Shown here piece by piece: positions 41,184 to 50,308 of a stretch of DNA of 61,177 nucleotides (its first letter is position 1; each line of letters begins with the position of its first letter). Source of the DNA: a virus; the IMG/VR virus record IMGVR_UViG_3300025009_000108, positions 1 to 61,177 of that record. One strand, written 5' to 3'. Under the pieces are notes generated by a model. That model searched no databases and had not been told where the DNA came from. It worked only from the letters and a program-made list of their open reading frames with translations. The translations under genes were made by a program, and so were the position numbers.

Positions 41184-42017
41184 TTACTGAATCCCCGCTT
41201 GTTTGGCGGCATCTTCTTTGCTCAAGCCCTCTTGTCTAAGTTTGAAATATTGGGCTTTTTGTTCTGGAGTTACGGAACCTTGTTGTGTAGGCGCTCCACC
41301 CGGTTGACCCTGCGTTTCAGTCCCAGCCTTATTGCCCTGTGAGCTTTGCTGACGAAGATATTTTGCAAGCTGTTGGGCTTTGGTTGCCATCTCCTCGCTG
41401 GATTTTCCAAACATCGTAACATCGTTCTGAAGCATCTGAGCCGCCGGCCTCAAGAACGGATCTACATCCACACCGATAAGGCGTTCCTGTTCAGGAGTAG
41501 CCTTGCCCTGCATGAATGCATTCCAGGATTCAAGTTTCATCTGCTTAAGTCCGTCGCCTTGTGAACCTGCTCGCATTCCGGCGATCTTCTCGGCAGAGAC
41601 CCTGTTAAGACCCGCAACCTTTTCTCGTGATGTCCGGTCGAGAGATTTTTCCTTTGAGTCCTGGGACTGCTTCCTCATGGTCTGATAGGCTTCGAAAGCT
41701 TTTCTGCGAGTTGTCGGAACGTTCAGAATGTCTTCAGGTACAGTTGACATCAACTTCTTTTTGGCCGCGTCGTCAAGCTTTGACGTGCTGATTGCAATTC
41801 CGAAGGTAACCGGCTCGTCCAAATGTTGCTCGCGTTTTTCCTTAGCGAGAGCTGCCTCTTGTTGGCTTGCGCGGCTCTGAAGTTCTAGGTCGGTTCGAGC
41901 ACCTGCCAGACTAAGCCCCTGCATGGCTTCTTCATGGCGCTGCTTATCCAGAGACAAACCTCTAACCCTGTCCGAAAGTGAATTGATTGCGTTTGGAACC
42001 AGAGCGTAATCAGGCAT
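41184..42017 (-). CDS. Internal virion (ejection) protein, helical (277 aa)
   Basis: The start at 42017 (MPDYALVPNAINSLSDR) has CCGGAGG upstream and overlaps the preceding gene by 8 nt. Almost wholly helical and charged, with an E/K/Q/R-rich centre and a glycine/glutamine-rich C-terminus (NKAGTETQGQPGG). This fits podovirus ejection proteins located next to the giant internal protein. Confidence 0.68.
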   Translation of the reverse strand: MPDYALVPNAINSLSDRVRGLSLDKQRHEEAMQGLSLAGARTDLELQSRASQQEAALAKEKREQHLDEPVTFGIAISTSKLDDAAKKKLMSTVPEDILNVPTTRRKAFEAYQTMRKQSQDSKEKSLDRTSREKVAGLNRVSAEKIAGMRAGSQGDGLKQMKLESWNAFMQGKATPEQERLIGVDVDPFLRPAAQMLQNDVTMFGKSSEEMATKAQQLAKYLRQQSSQGNKAGTETQGQPGGAPTQQGSVTPEQKAQYFKLRQEGLSKEDAAKQAGIQ

Positions 42018-43320
42018 TTTGTACCTCCGGCGTTTCGGTCCTACTATAACACGGATATAATTCCGGCGCATACTGTTTTATAAGCGCCAGGTATTTTTCT
42101 TCATAAATCTTGTGCGCTTCCTCAAAGTCTCCAGACTCCATGTGCTCCATTATCGGGGCGATGGTGTTCTGCTTAAAGTCATTGTAGAAGTTGACAAGAT
42201 CAACGTTTAAACGCTCTTTTATCGCCTTGACCAATTTAGGAGCGTTCACAAAATAATGCATAGCTATTCTATGGTGATTCTTTTTCGAATAGTGCTTCAA
42301 GGCTTCAAGTTTTTCCATTATCAGGTCTTCGATGCCTACGATTTTTCCGGTTTCGGTGCAAAGCCAAGAAACGTCATCTATCACATCACTAAAAAGGTTT
42401 GCCCCGGCACTGATCGGGTCTATCAAACCGCCAATGACATCGGCGGTTCTGTCATCTGCTCCGGTAAAGTCCTTTATGCCTTCATGTAGAAAATCGTATC
42501 CGGCAACCCCAATTGGATTAGCCCATTGATTAACCATGGCCGGCCCCTCTGCGGTCATATCTCCCCAATCTCCGCGAAGTACGGCAGAGTCAAAGCGCTC
42601 TCCAGCGGTCGGACGATCAAAGCTTTGTTCTGCCCAACCCATCCACGGTTCCGTAAAGAAGCGCGGCTCCCAATTGCCCTCATCGTTTGTGCTGAAAACA
42701 TCACCAGTCTTGATCCCTTTATATTCCCTATCCGTATCTTTTGATAGGGCGTGCTGTCCTGCGATTATAGCTCCAATAGCCGCCGTTGTGCCCAGGGCGC
42801 CACCAGCTCCAGCGGTGGCCCCGGCTTCGGCGCCACCTGTCGCGCCAACAGAGGAAGCCGCACCTGCCCCACCAGTTCCAACAAGGGCCGATTCTGCCGC
42901 CGCTGGCGCCACTGTGGTTGCGGCGGGAGCAGCGGAAGCAGCAGCCCCTTCAGAAAAAAGTCCAGCCACAGAACCTACCCCGGACTTAATATAAGGTGCC
43001 GACTGAATGGCCAAGCCAGCCGATGAAACACCTGTCGCAAGGGCTGCTTGCTTTTGAGCCTCTGCGCCCTGCTCTTGCTGGAGTTTAAGCGTTTCTCCAT
43101 ATTGCTGCTTTTGAGTATCCAGGTTCTCTTGGAACTGTGATTGATTTTGGGTAAGTTCTTTTTCGTACAGCTCTTTTTGCTGGTCCATCCGCTTTTGCTC
43201 AAGATCCCGAGAAAGCTTACTGTAATAAGCCTCTCTTGCAGTGGGAGCTTCGGCGCGGATAATATCGCTGTATCTGGGAGATCCTACCTTGCGACCGGTC
43301 AACGAATAGAAGGGGTCCAT
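42010..43320 (-). CDS. Internal virion (ejection) protein (436 aa)
   Basis: The N-terminus is a Q/E/K coiled coil (about 35-90), followed by a long Ala/Gly/Ser membrane-active-looking region (about 90-200, ATGVSSAGLAIQSAPYIKSG, AGATAGAGGALG) and a globular C-terminal half with DDVSWLC and a helical end. Similar layouts occur in podovirus pilot/ejection proteins that line the trans-envelope channel. Role inferred. Confidence 0.68.
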   Translation of the reverse strand: MDPFYSLTGRKVGSPRYSDIIRAEAPTAREAYYSKLSRDLEQKRMDQQKELYEKELTQNQSQFQENLDTQKQQYGETLKLQQEQGAEAQKQAALATGVSSAGLAIQSAPYIKSGVGSVAGLFSEGAAASAAPAATTVAPAAAESALVGTGGAGAASSVGATGGAEAGATAGAGGALGTTAAIGAIIAGQHALSKDTDREYKGIKTGDVFSTNDEGNWEPRFFTEPWMGWAEQSFDRPTAGERFDSAVLRGDWGDMTAEGPAMVNQWANPIGVAGYDFLHEGIKDFTGADDRTADVIGGLIDPISAGANLFSDVIDDVSWLCTETGKIVGIEDLIMEKLEALKHYSKKNHHRIAMHYFVNAPKLVKAIKERLNVDLVNFYNDFKQNTIAPIMEHMESGDFEEAHKIYEEKYLALIKQYAPELYPCYSRTETPEVQNA

Positions 43321-43323
43321 TTT

Positions 43324-43827
43324 TTACTCCACTCTTAGAAGTTTAACCCATTCGGCCCAGCGCTGTTCTTCAGCGGTTCCGGCGTCCTGGTATTTTTTTA
43401 TAATCTGATCCATCGCCGCCTTGCGGTCATCTAAGCGATTCATTTCTTTGTAGGTTCCGAGTCCTTGCAGTCCTAACCCGGCCACGGAAAGACCGGTAGC
43501 CCAATTGCCAGCGCGTTTGTTGTGCGCCATCTCTTCGCCGGCCATATCCATGCTGTCAGAAAAGCGCTGCTTGTCGAAATCCAGGCTCTTTTGGAATCGA
43601 TCAGATTGAGCCGATAATGATTTTTCGGCCATCTCCTTGTTTTGGGCGAGTCCCTTTTCAGCCAGGCCAAGACGGCCTTGTGCATTTTCAGCTCTTTTTT
43701 GCACGGCGTAATCTCGCGCAGATGATTCGGTGATGGCATCTTGGGCAGAAGTGTCAACGGCCGGTCCTGCCTGTCTTCCAAGGCCCATTAAAAGCCTATC
43801 AGTTAATTGTGGCGTCCATCTAATCAT
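43324..43827 (-). CDS. Internal virion-associated protein (167 aa)
   Basis: A long helical coiled region (ENAQGRLGLAEKGLAQNKEM, SLDFDKQRFSD) is followed by a glycine-rich short hydrophobic segment (GLSVAGLGLQGLG) and a charged helix. It resembles a shorter relative of the neighbouring ejection protein (coiled coil, then GxxxG segment). AGAGGATTAAGC precedes the ATG. Confidence 0.62.
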   Translation of the reverse strand: MIRWTPQLTDRLLMGLGRQAGPAVDTSAQDAITESSARDYAVQKRAENAQGRLGLAEKGLAQNKEMAEKSLSAQSDRFQKSLDFDKQRFSDSMDMAGEEMAHNKRAGNWATGLSVAGLGLQGLGTYKEMNRLDDRKAAMDQIIKKYQDAGTAEEQRWAEWVKLLRVE

Positions 43828-43829
43828 GC

Positions 43830-46800
43830 TTAATCCTCTCTGATCATGCGGGCTTTATACCCCCATACCAGCGGCTCCCATTTTTCCGATGACGTGGAAG
43901 CCGCAAAATCTACCTGATACAGATACCCCATAATGCCCATGGACTTTTCACCGGCCTCATTCCTGGAAACTGCTCCTGAAGCTGCGTTAAGCGGTATCGT
44001 CAGGGTCTTGCTCGATAAAGTACCATCGACATAAGCCGATACAGTCACATCTCTGTCTTCAGTGATTTTAGAAGACATGAGTTTAATGTCCCTAAGTTCT
44101 GCCTGAGTCCAAAAACCGATTTCATCCGCAACAGGTGGAGAAAATAGCCCGGTCTTAATTTCCTGGGATATGGCCGTTCCGTTCCATGTAGCGCCGTAGT
44201 CAAGGCGCATCAGATGCCCTGAAGCAAGATGCCCGTAATTGTAGCGAACACCGTCAGAATCCTTAACCGGAACAGTGTAAACCGGATATTCAGAAGGAGC
44301 CTTGCGATACCAGCGCCGGCCTTTCAAATCACACACCAACCATGTGTTATTAGCTGCCGCCGCTGCTCCTGAAGGAATCAAAAGATTGTATTCATGATGG
44401 ATATGGTCGTAATAGGCCGTAGCAAGGCTGATATTGGAAGTATTTATGTATTCTGTCTTGGTGGTGTCAAAATAGTTCTCAATGCCAGGCATCGGTGTTA
44501 AAATCGCGCCGTCGAATAACACAGGTCCGGAAGAGTCGAGCCAAATAAGGGCATTTCTTTTCGCTTCTTCAGCTACTTCGAAGCCAATTTCTGCTGAAAC
44601 CATCGTCATGGGAGCCGGGCACCCGATATTGGTTGAGATAGTCCTCTTTACGAACGGCTCGTTAAAGTCAAAATAGGGTTGCGCACCGGTCAAAAGGTAT
44701 GTTTCGCCGGTTTTGCACACTATCCAAGATTCAATAATGTTGGAGCCGTATCGGTTGAATAGGCTGGAAGTCGCCGTGATCTTGTTTTCGTCACCGAAGA
44801 ATAGAGAAAGGCGCCCGCCGTCCGATGTATTGACCCCATTATAGACCCAAGGGGCATCCGGCAGGCTGTAGTCAACTCGGTTATCTTTTATAAGCATGGC
44901 GCGGCCGGAGTAGAAGCCCACCTTATCATATCCCGTCATCTTCAGGGGCGCGGCGATACCGGTAAGTAAATCTATACTTGTGCCATCGTGGGCGGTGCCA
45001 TCCGTCAACGTGCCGCTGAGGTTTATTCGGTAAACATATCCAAGCTTGCCGAACTTTTCAACGGGCTGCTCAAGGTTGAGTGGCAGCGGAGACCAACTGA
45101 TAGACCCTGTTTGCGCAAACGAAGTAACGAAGGCCGGGGCAGTCTTGTCTTGCAACGTGCCGACAGTCGTATAATCCGAGCCATCCCAATAGTCGATTGA
45201 GGAAATTGCCGCAGCAGCGGCATTGACCTTGGCGCCCAGCATGGTTACAAAGATACCCATAACTGGATCATCGAACATAATGAAGATTTTGTCCGTGGCC
45301 GTCAGCCCTCCGATAGTAGCCGCAAAGGGTGCGTCAACGGTGGATTTCTCATTTACCTGGTAGGTATAATCCTCATATTTTGAAGATCGTAACGCCTGAA
45401 ATGCCGTGCATGTGCGTTCGGATGCGTTCCATACATCCTTGACAGTTTGCAACGGCGCACCGCATGTAACCTTGTATATGTTGGCTGTCCCGGTAGATAG
45501 ATGAAATCTGTACCAATATAGTACAACTCCGTTTAAATATCTTAGCTTTGCCAGATTGGCGGCATCTGTGAATGAAATAGTGCCGGTCTGGTTTAGCGGG
45601 ACAGCGCCCACCCTGGTTCCGTCCGTAAACGTCATGTCGCTCCATGACCCACCAGACCAAACCGATCCAGATAAAGTCGCAGAAACAGTATTCGGGTTAG
45701 AAATATAAAGCTTGATGGCGTTCAGTTGCAGAGGAGAACCGACATAGAAATACTGCTGTTGAGCAACGACCGTAAGGGAGTAAGGAGCTACCGGCGGAGT
45801 GAAATCCGAAACAAAACGTGCCAACCCTTTAGTGACGCGGTATTCGTCCAGATAGGTCGGGTTTACCGTCAACCCTACTGTGTTCTGTCCAGCTATAATC
45901 AATGGGGTAGAAAGATTTGGCATCGTGATGTTGGCCGTAGCTATAGCGATCGCCACTCCATCGGATACAAGGGCGAAGTCGTTTGCGTTTCCGCCCCACC
46001 CTCTCACCACCGCGAAATGATGCCATGCATCGGCGCCCAAAACTGAGGCCGAAGGAGAAGTCAGGCTCACCAGTTCGACTCCGCCAGACACTACCCTGAA
46101 GGAAACTTCGATAGAATCAGAAGAAAATCTATACGCGGTAAAACTTATTGTGTTGTCACCGTCTACATATTGGCGATAGATGAAACGCGCTCGGGCGGCG
46201 ACGAAACTTGGGAACCTGCACCATGTCTCTATGGTAAACGGACTGGTCCCGAAGTCCCAATCGCTTGAATCCGGCGTTGTCAAATAATCCTGGTCTGGAT
46301 CGAAGTATCCGCTTTTACCAAAAACACCATCGTCAGCCTCAACATGCGCACCCCCAACAGCCGTTACCGTGTGTAAGCCAGCCGTGTCCGTAAAAGTGGT
46401 AGAGCCATCAACCCCATTCATGTGCAGCAACAGCTTCGTATAGGTGTCCGTCGTACCTCCGGCCAACGTAATGTATTCGGAGGATAAATCGTTATCTACC
46501 AGATTTGTTCCATCAACGATATCTCCCTCGTCAGGTGGCACAAAAGCGTTGGATGAAGTGAAAAACGATGCAACTCGTAACTCATCTCCGCCATAAATCA
46601 ACGTGGCGTTATCATCGGCATATAACATCGTGCCGGCAGGCCCGGCAGAAAATGACCCCTGACCGCTGGCCATGAAAACGTTATTCAGCGTGTTGCTGCT
46701 CAGTGCGGTTGTAGAAAAATTGCCCTGCTGAGGTACTGCGGACGTGTTTTCATAAAGGAGATACGAGGAGCCGTTATAGGCCTTGGTGATGAAATGGGTT

Positions 46801-47084
46801 TCATCGTCCTTGCGAAACTGGAACCCATTAATGATGGTGCCAGAGATCGGGGTAGTGGTAATAGCCGAATATCCCTCGACGGTTTCAAGTCCCGTATCGT
46901 TGTATCTCAAGTTGTTTAGAACGGTATAGTTTTTTGCTCCAACATGAACAGGATTGATGGCAGGAAGCCATTGACCCATGAAAGGTAATTGGAATATCTT
47001 ATCGGCGGTATCCCAGGATATCGATAAAAGGGCAACGGTCACCAAGATTACCGCTACCGCAAATTTTTTGCCGTGTTTGCGCAT
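43830..47084 (-). CDS. Tail stabilisation/hub protein with hydrophobic leader and inserted LamG-like domain
   Basis: The segment IFQLPFMGQWLPAINPVHVGAKNYTVLNNLRY followed by VEGYSAITTTPI is a pattern I recognise from podovirus 'packaged-DNA stabilisation'-type tail proteins. Here it is preceded by a Sec-like hydrophobic leader (about 8-23, FAVAVILVTVALLSIS). Residues about 210-430 form an inserted LamG/concanavalin-like domain (KLLLHMNGVDGSTTFTD, FTIETWCRF, WHHFAVVR, YLDEYRVTKGLARF), found in carbohydrate-binding virion proteins. The rest is beta-rich tail structure. Starts on the previous stop (TAATG). Confidence 0.78.
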   Translation of the reverse strand: MRKHGKKFAVAVILVTVALLSISWDTADKIFQLPFMGQWLPAINPVHVGAKNYTVLNNLRYNDTGLETVEGYSAITTTPISGTIINGFQFRKDDETHFITKAYNGSSYLLYENTSAVPQQGNFSTTALSSNTLNNVFMASGQGSFSAGPAGTMLYADDNATLIYGGDELRVASFFTSSNAFVPPDEGDIVDGTNLVDNDLSSEYITLAGGTTDTYTKLLLHMNGVDGSTTFTDTAGLHTVTAVGGAHVEADDGVFGKSGYFDPDQDYLTTPDSSDWDFGTSPFTIETWCRFPSFVAARARFIYRQYVDGDNTISFTAYRFSSDSIEVSFRVVSGGVELVSLTSPSASVLGADAWHHFAVVRGWGGNANDFALVSDGVAIAIATANITMPNLSTPLIIAGQNTVGLTVNPTYLDEYRVTKGLARFVSDFTPPVAPYSLTVVAQQQYFYVGSPLQLNAIKLYISNPNTVSATLSGSVWSGGSWSDMTFTDGTRVGAVPLNQTGTISFTDAANLAKLRYLNGVVLYWYRFHLSTGTANIYKVTCGAPLQTVKDVWNASERTCTAFQALRSSKYEDYTYQVNEKSTVDAPFAATIGGLTATDKIFIMFDDPVMGIFVTMLGAKVNAAAAAISSIDYWDGSDYTTVGTLQDKTAPAFVTSFAQTGSISWSPLPLNLEQPVEKFGKLGYVYRINLSGTLTDGTAHDGTSIDLLTGIAAPLKMTGYDKVGFYSGRAMLIKDNRVDYSLPDAPWVYNGVNTSDGGRLSLFFGDENKITATSSLFNRYGSNIIESWIVCKTGETYLLTGAQPYFDFNEPFVKRTISTNIGCPAPMTMVSAEIGFEVAEEAKRNALIWLDSSGPVLFDGAILTPMPGIENYFDTTKTEYINTSNISLATAYYDHIHHEYNLLIPSGAAAAANNTWLVCDLKGRRWYRKAPSEYPVYTVPVKDSDGVRYNYGHLASGHLMRLDYGATWNGTAISQEIKTGLFSPPVADEIGFWTQAELRDIKLMSSKITEDRDVTVSAYVDGTLSSKTLTIPLNAASGAVSRNEAGEKSMGIMGYLYQVDFAASTSSEKWEPLVWGYKARMIRED

Positions 47085-47758
47085 TATTTCTGCTGGTCCT
47101 TTACCTGAAGGTCTTGTCGGTAAAAGCCTATTTCCTGGTTATACTTTCCCATCATGGATTCGTGCATGGCCGTGTTCTTGTCCTTTAGAGCCATGCGCGA
47201 TAAAATGTAGTACTTTAGAGCCACGTCATATATTGCCGGAGTTGAAATAGTTCCTGAAGACACTATCGGTACGGGCCATTTCACAAGATAAAGCGTGACC
47301 GTCTGAGTCGTAACAGAAGAAAGAGATGGATAAATGCCTATTTTCCCTGCAAATTCGTACCAAAACGCCGGGGCGTCCGTGTCTGATTCTTCCGTGTTTA
47401 ATCCGATCTCCGCAGGGCTTCCTTTTTTAAGGGCAAATTTGTTTGTGCCGTTATAGTACTGCACGGCTACAACTTCGACATAGTTTGAAGTAATCGAGTA
47501 TTCTACCGTGTTGGCTACAAGAGATATGCTTTCGGTTGCTTCGTAGCAATGCGATTTGTTTACCAGGTCGACAATGCCGTCATTGAGGAACTGGAGCATT
47601 TCCGCATCGGTGAAATAGACTGAAGTAGTATCGTTGTAATCGGCTCGTACTTGGGCGATCATGGACGAACCGGTTGTACTAGAAACCTGCTGAGAGCCGG
47701 CCATGCAAACCGAAAATAACGAAAAAACCGCCACGATAGCCCAACATATCGATTTCAT
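47084..47758 (-). CDS. Head-tail adaptor-like protein with signal peptide (224 aa)
   Basis: The start at 47758 overlaps the upstream stop (TGATG). A clear signal peptide (MKSICWAIVAVFSLFSVCMA) is fused to an adaptor-like core: MIAQVRADYNDTTSVYFTDAEMLQFLNDGIVDLV, then a beta-rich part with FWYEFAGKIGIYPSL and TVTLYLVKWP. Podovirus connector proteins of this pattern normally begin directly with the 'I..VR......F.D.E....INDG..D' helix. The export signal is anomalous. Confidence 0.78.
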   Translation of the reverse strand: MKSICWAIVAVFSLFSVCMAGSQQVSSTTGSSMIAQVRADYNDTTSVYFTDAEMLQFLNDGIVDLVNKSHCYEATESISLVANTVEYSITSNYVEVVAVQYYNGTNKFALKKGSPAEIGLNTEESDTDAPAFWYEFAGKIGIYPSLSSVTTQTVTLYLVKWPVPIVSSGTISTPAIYDVALKYYILSRMALKDKNTAMHESMMGKYNQEIGFYRQDLQVKDQQK

Positions 47759-48624
47759 CAATCTGAGTCTCCCCATGCGTTCCGAATATATTGTGGCTCC
47801 GAAGACGCTTTTAACGAAAGCCCTATTTGAGCCGTGATCATATTGAGCATGCCCTCGTGGAAGCGCTTGCTTTCGATGATATCCCCAAAAGTGGGATCGT
47901 CCGACTTTGGGATTCTGATAAGGTCAAGAACGGCGAAAGATACCAGCCCTTCATGGTATTCAGCCGGAATATCGGTTATGGCTGATGGGGCCTTCTCGTA
48001 ATCGATCATCACGTCATTGGTAAAATCGCGATCATCGACTATGATCTCATTGCCCCTTGGATACCATTTACGATCATTGTCCTGGCTTGCGTCGGGAAGG
48101 ATAATCCGCTTGATCTCATCCGGCCACAAAGGTATTTTGAAGGCGTACCCTCCAGATGTCCAGGCTGAACTATAACCGGTTCCCTGAAGGGCGTAGGAGT
48201 CGGCGCTGATGTAGCTTATACGGAAGGTTCCATTAGCCTCTGTCGCCCCGCCAACATCGTGTTGCATAATCACATCTCCGTCAGCGAAGCCGTGGTCTGT
48301 TACGCTCATGATGACCAAACCACCGCCGCCGAACGTGATGGGCAGAACATATGGGAATGTGCCGGCTGTAATACCGCTTACCGCTTTGGCTGTTGTGCCA
48401 AGATCCCACAGCTTTTCAACCCGAATGCAATCCGAAGGCTTTGTGAAGGCATGAGTTTCGGATTGCAACGATTTTCTAACGAGAAAATAGCTCGGGTCGG
48501 TCTGCTTGATCTTGATTCCCATGACAGTGACACCCCTGAGCAAAACCGCAGAGATGTCACTGCTGGAAAGGCGCGGGTTTCTACAACCGCGTTGCACGCT
48601 CGCTATCATTTCGGCCTCAAGCAT
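47758..48624 (-). CDS. Head-tail connector protein (288 aa)
   Basis: TTAGGAGGCCCC precedes the ATG. No signal peptide. The N-terminus is helical; a central region has beta repeats (FGGGGLVIMSVTDHGFADGDVIM, a short ubiquitin-like or Ig-like insert about 90-150), then YRGNEIIVDD-type strands and a C-terminal helix. By position between coat/decoration and the tail adaptor it is a portal-proximal connector; I cannot name a closer family. Confidence 0.65.
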   Translation of the reverse strand: MLEAEMIASVQRGCRNPRLSSSDISAVLLRGVTVMGIKIKQTDPSYFLVRKSLQSETHAFTKPSDCIRVEKLWDLGTTAKAVSGITAGTFPYVLPITFGGGGLVIMSVTDHGFADGDVIMQHDVGGATEANGTFRISYISADSYALQGTGYSSAWTSGGYAFKIPLWPDEIKRIILPDASQDNDRKWYPRGNEIIVDDRDFTNDVMIDYEKAPSAITDIPAEYHEGLVSFAVLDLIRIPKSDDPTFGDIIESKRFHEGMLNMITAQIGLSLKASSEPQYIRNAWGDSD

Positions 48625-48633
48625 TGGGGCCTC

Positions 48634-49881
48634 CTAATATCCGATGATGCGCACCTTAACGCTTGTCATGTTTGAAAGATTGCTCGCGTTCGCGGCCTCA
48701 AGCTGTACAATGCCGGGGATTTCGTAGGGCTGGCCGGCAATATAGCTCAATTTGACATGATCACTATCGGCGTGGTTACTTCCGAAAGTCAATGTGTTGG
48801 CCGTGTTGTTGATCGTCGTTGGCTGCGCAAGAGTAGCTGTAGTGCCTACCGCTCCAGCCGAGCGTATAAGGTTGGCGAACTTGGTAGTTGGCCCGGCAAG
48901 ATCACCGCAGGTCCCGTAAAGCAGCATGTTCGATCCTGCCGCAATACCAGAGGAGGCCGTCACAATATCAGATGACGGCGTAAGGTCATCCTCTTCGATG
49001 AAGCGGTAATTCAGGAATCCGGACCCTGGGTTTTTGATGTAGCTGATATAGACGCTATCGGTTGCCGCATCCAGGGTATCAGTCTGAAGCACGCTTAGGC
49101 TGGTGGTAGAACTTCCAGAATCGGTAAAATCGATGGTGGCTTCAGCCGTGGCGGCAGTCTCGGACTTATAAAGCGCCTTCATGGGTTTGTAGGTGCCGTT
49201 ATCATTCCAAAGCACGGATTGAATCGCAACGGCATACTCGCCAAGGCTAATTACGTCCGGGGTTCCTGCGGTAAAAGCCAGAGATGCGTGCCCCTGGACC
49301 CTTGCACCCGCAGTGACGATGGCAAGAACGTAGTTATCAAAAACTTCTTTCCATGCCTGAGTCACATAGGTCACGTTGCAGGCCGTAACAGAATCGCCGG
49401 CAAGGAAGGTCAGTGTGTTGCGGGTGCCCCAAACAGGCTCAGACACGGAGACCGACCCTGTAACAGGAGTAAGCCCTCCAGGAATGACCTTATACGATGC
49501 ATTTCCTGCGCTGACATACATGATATAGGCAGCCGGGTATTTGAGTGTGCCAACGTTCGTAGACACCGTTACGGGCTCTTCAAACACGATGGGCGGAGCG
49601 TCAGTGAACGCCTTTAGCTTTTTGTTGGTGTAATCGTACTCGAAATTGACCCCGCCAGTTGATTGGGCATCCACCGTATCGATGTTGGTGAATCCCAGAG
49701 TCGCATAATCCAGGCTCTCACCGCCATAGGCATACGATGAATCCCAGGCGATAGTGCATGTGAGCATGCGGCGTGCGCCGAGGTTAGTGAATTTTTTGTT
49801 GCTTACCGTCAATGCGGCGGAGGCCGGGATAGACCAGGCCACAATCATGATGAGGGCAAGCATAAAGCGAATATGCTTCAT
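48634..49881 (-). CDS. Exported structural protein of unknown function (415 aa)
   Basis: AAGGAGATTGAG precedes the ATG. A signal peptide (MKHIRFMLALIMIVAWSIPASA, cleavage after ASA) leads a beta-rich, S/T/A/D-rich protein with few charges. It lies between the decoration protein and the connector, where virion genes usually sit. No known family; the placement makes a capsid-surface or tail component likely, yet its leader directs export. Confidence 0.72.
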   Translation of the reverse strand: MKHIRFMLALIMIVAWSIPASAALTVSNKKFTNLGARRMLTCTIAWDSSYAYGGESLDYATLGFTNIDTVDAQSTGGVNFEYDYTNKKLKAFTDAPPIVFEEPVTVSTNVGTLKYPAAYIMYVSAGNASYKVIPGGLTPVTGSVSVSEPVWGTRNTLTFLAGDSVTACNVTYVTQAWKEVFDNYVLAIVTAGARVQGHASLAFTAGTPDVISLGEYAVAIQSVLWNDNGTYKPMKALYKSETAATAEATIDFTDSGSSTTSLSVLQTDTLDAATDSVYISYIKNPGSGFLNYRFIEEDDLTPSSDIVTASSGIAAGSNMLLYGTCGDLAGPTTKFANLIRSAGAVGTTATLAQPTTINNTANTLTFGSNHADSDHVKLSYIAGQPYEIPGIVQLEAANASNLSNMTSVKVRIIGY

Positions 49882-49929
49882 TTCTCAATCTCCTTGGTGA
49901 AAAGGCCCGGTATTCCCGGGCCTTACGTG

Positions 49930-50271
49930 TTAGGATGCTCCGAACAGGTCATCGACAACGAAAGTAATGGTCATCTTGCCGTTACCGGCGCCCGCCATAG
50001 CTGCAACAATGGGAGCTGTTGGACCGACCAGAACCTTTCCGAGTGTCGTTGCGTTAACCACCAGATTATCGATATCACCCTCAACGGCATCGACGGCGAC
50101 CGTAATGGTGCCAATCGTGCTGGTGCCATTGGTCAGGGTGATAACCTTTTCAGCCGTCGCAACGTCCTGAAGGTCCACTACGCAATTGGCATGCGTCACG
50201 CGACCGGGAATCGGGACGGGGATTCTGTATGTATCGGCTGCGCCCCCGATATGATAAGTCAGTGTATACAT
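49930..50271 (-). CDS. Head decoration-like protein (113 aa)
   Basis: The start at 50271 (MYTLTYHIGGAAD) has CAAGGAG upstream. Small, beta-rich, low in charge, with TLTNGTSTIGTITVAVDAVEG; it lies immediately after the coat gene, the usual site of decoration proteins. No signal peptide. Assignment is from size and context. Confidence 0.62.
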   Translation of the reverse strand: MYTLTYHIGGAADTYRIPVPIPGRVTHANCVVDLQDVATAEKVITLTNGTSTIGTITVAVDAVEGDIDNLVVNATTLGKVLVGPTAPIVAAMAGAGNGKMTITFVVDDLFGAS

Positions 50272-50308
50272 TGGTATCTCCTTGCTGCCCGTACCGGGCA
50301 CTTAAAAG

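Noticed and set aside
42536-42994. Plus-strand Ala-rich frame
   Set aside because: Antisense of the Ala/Gly region of the ejection protein; low complexity explains it.
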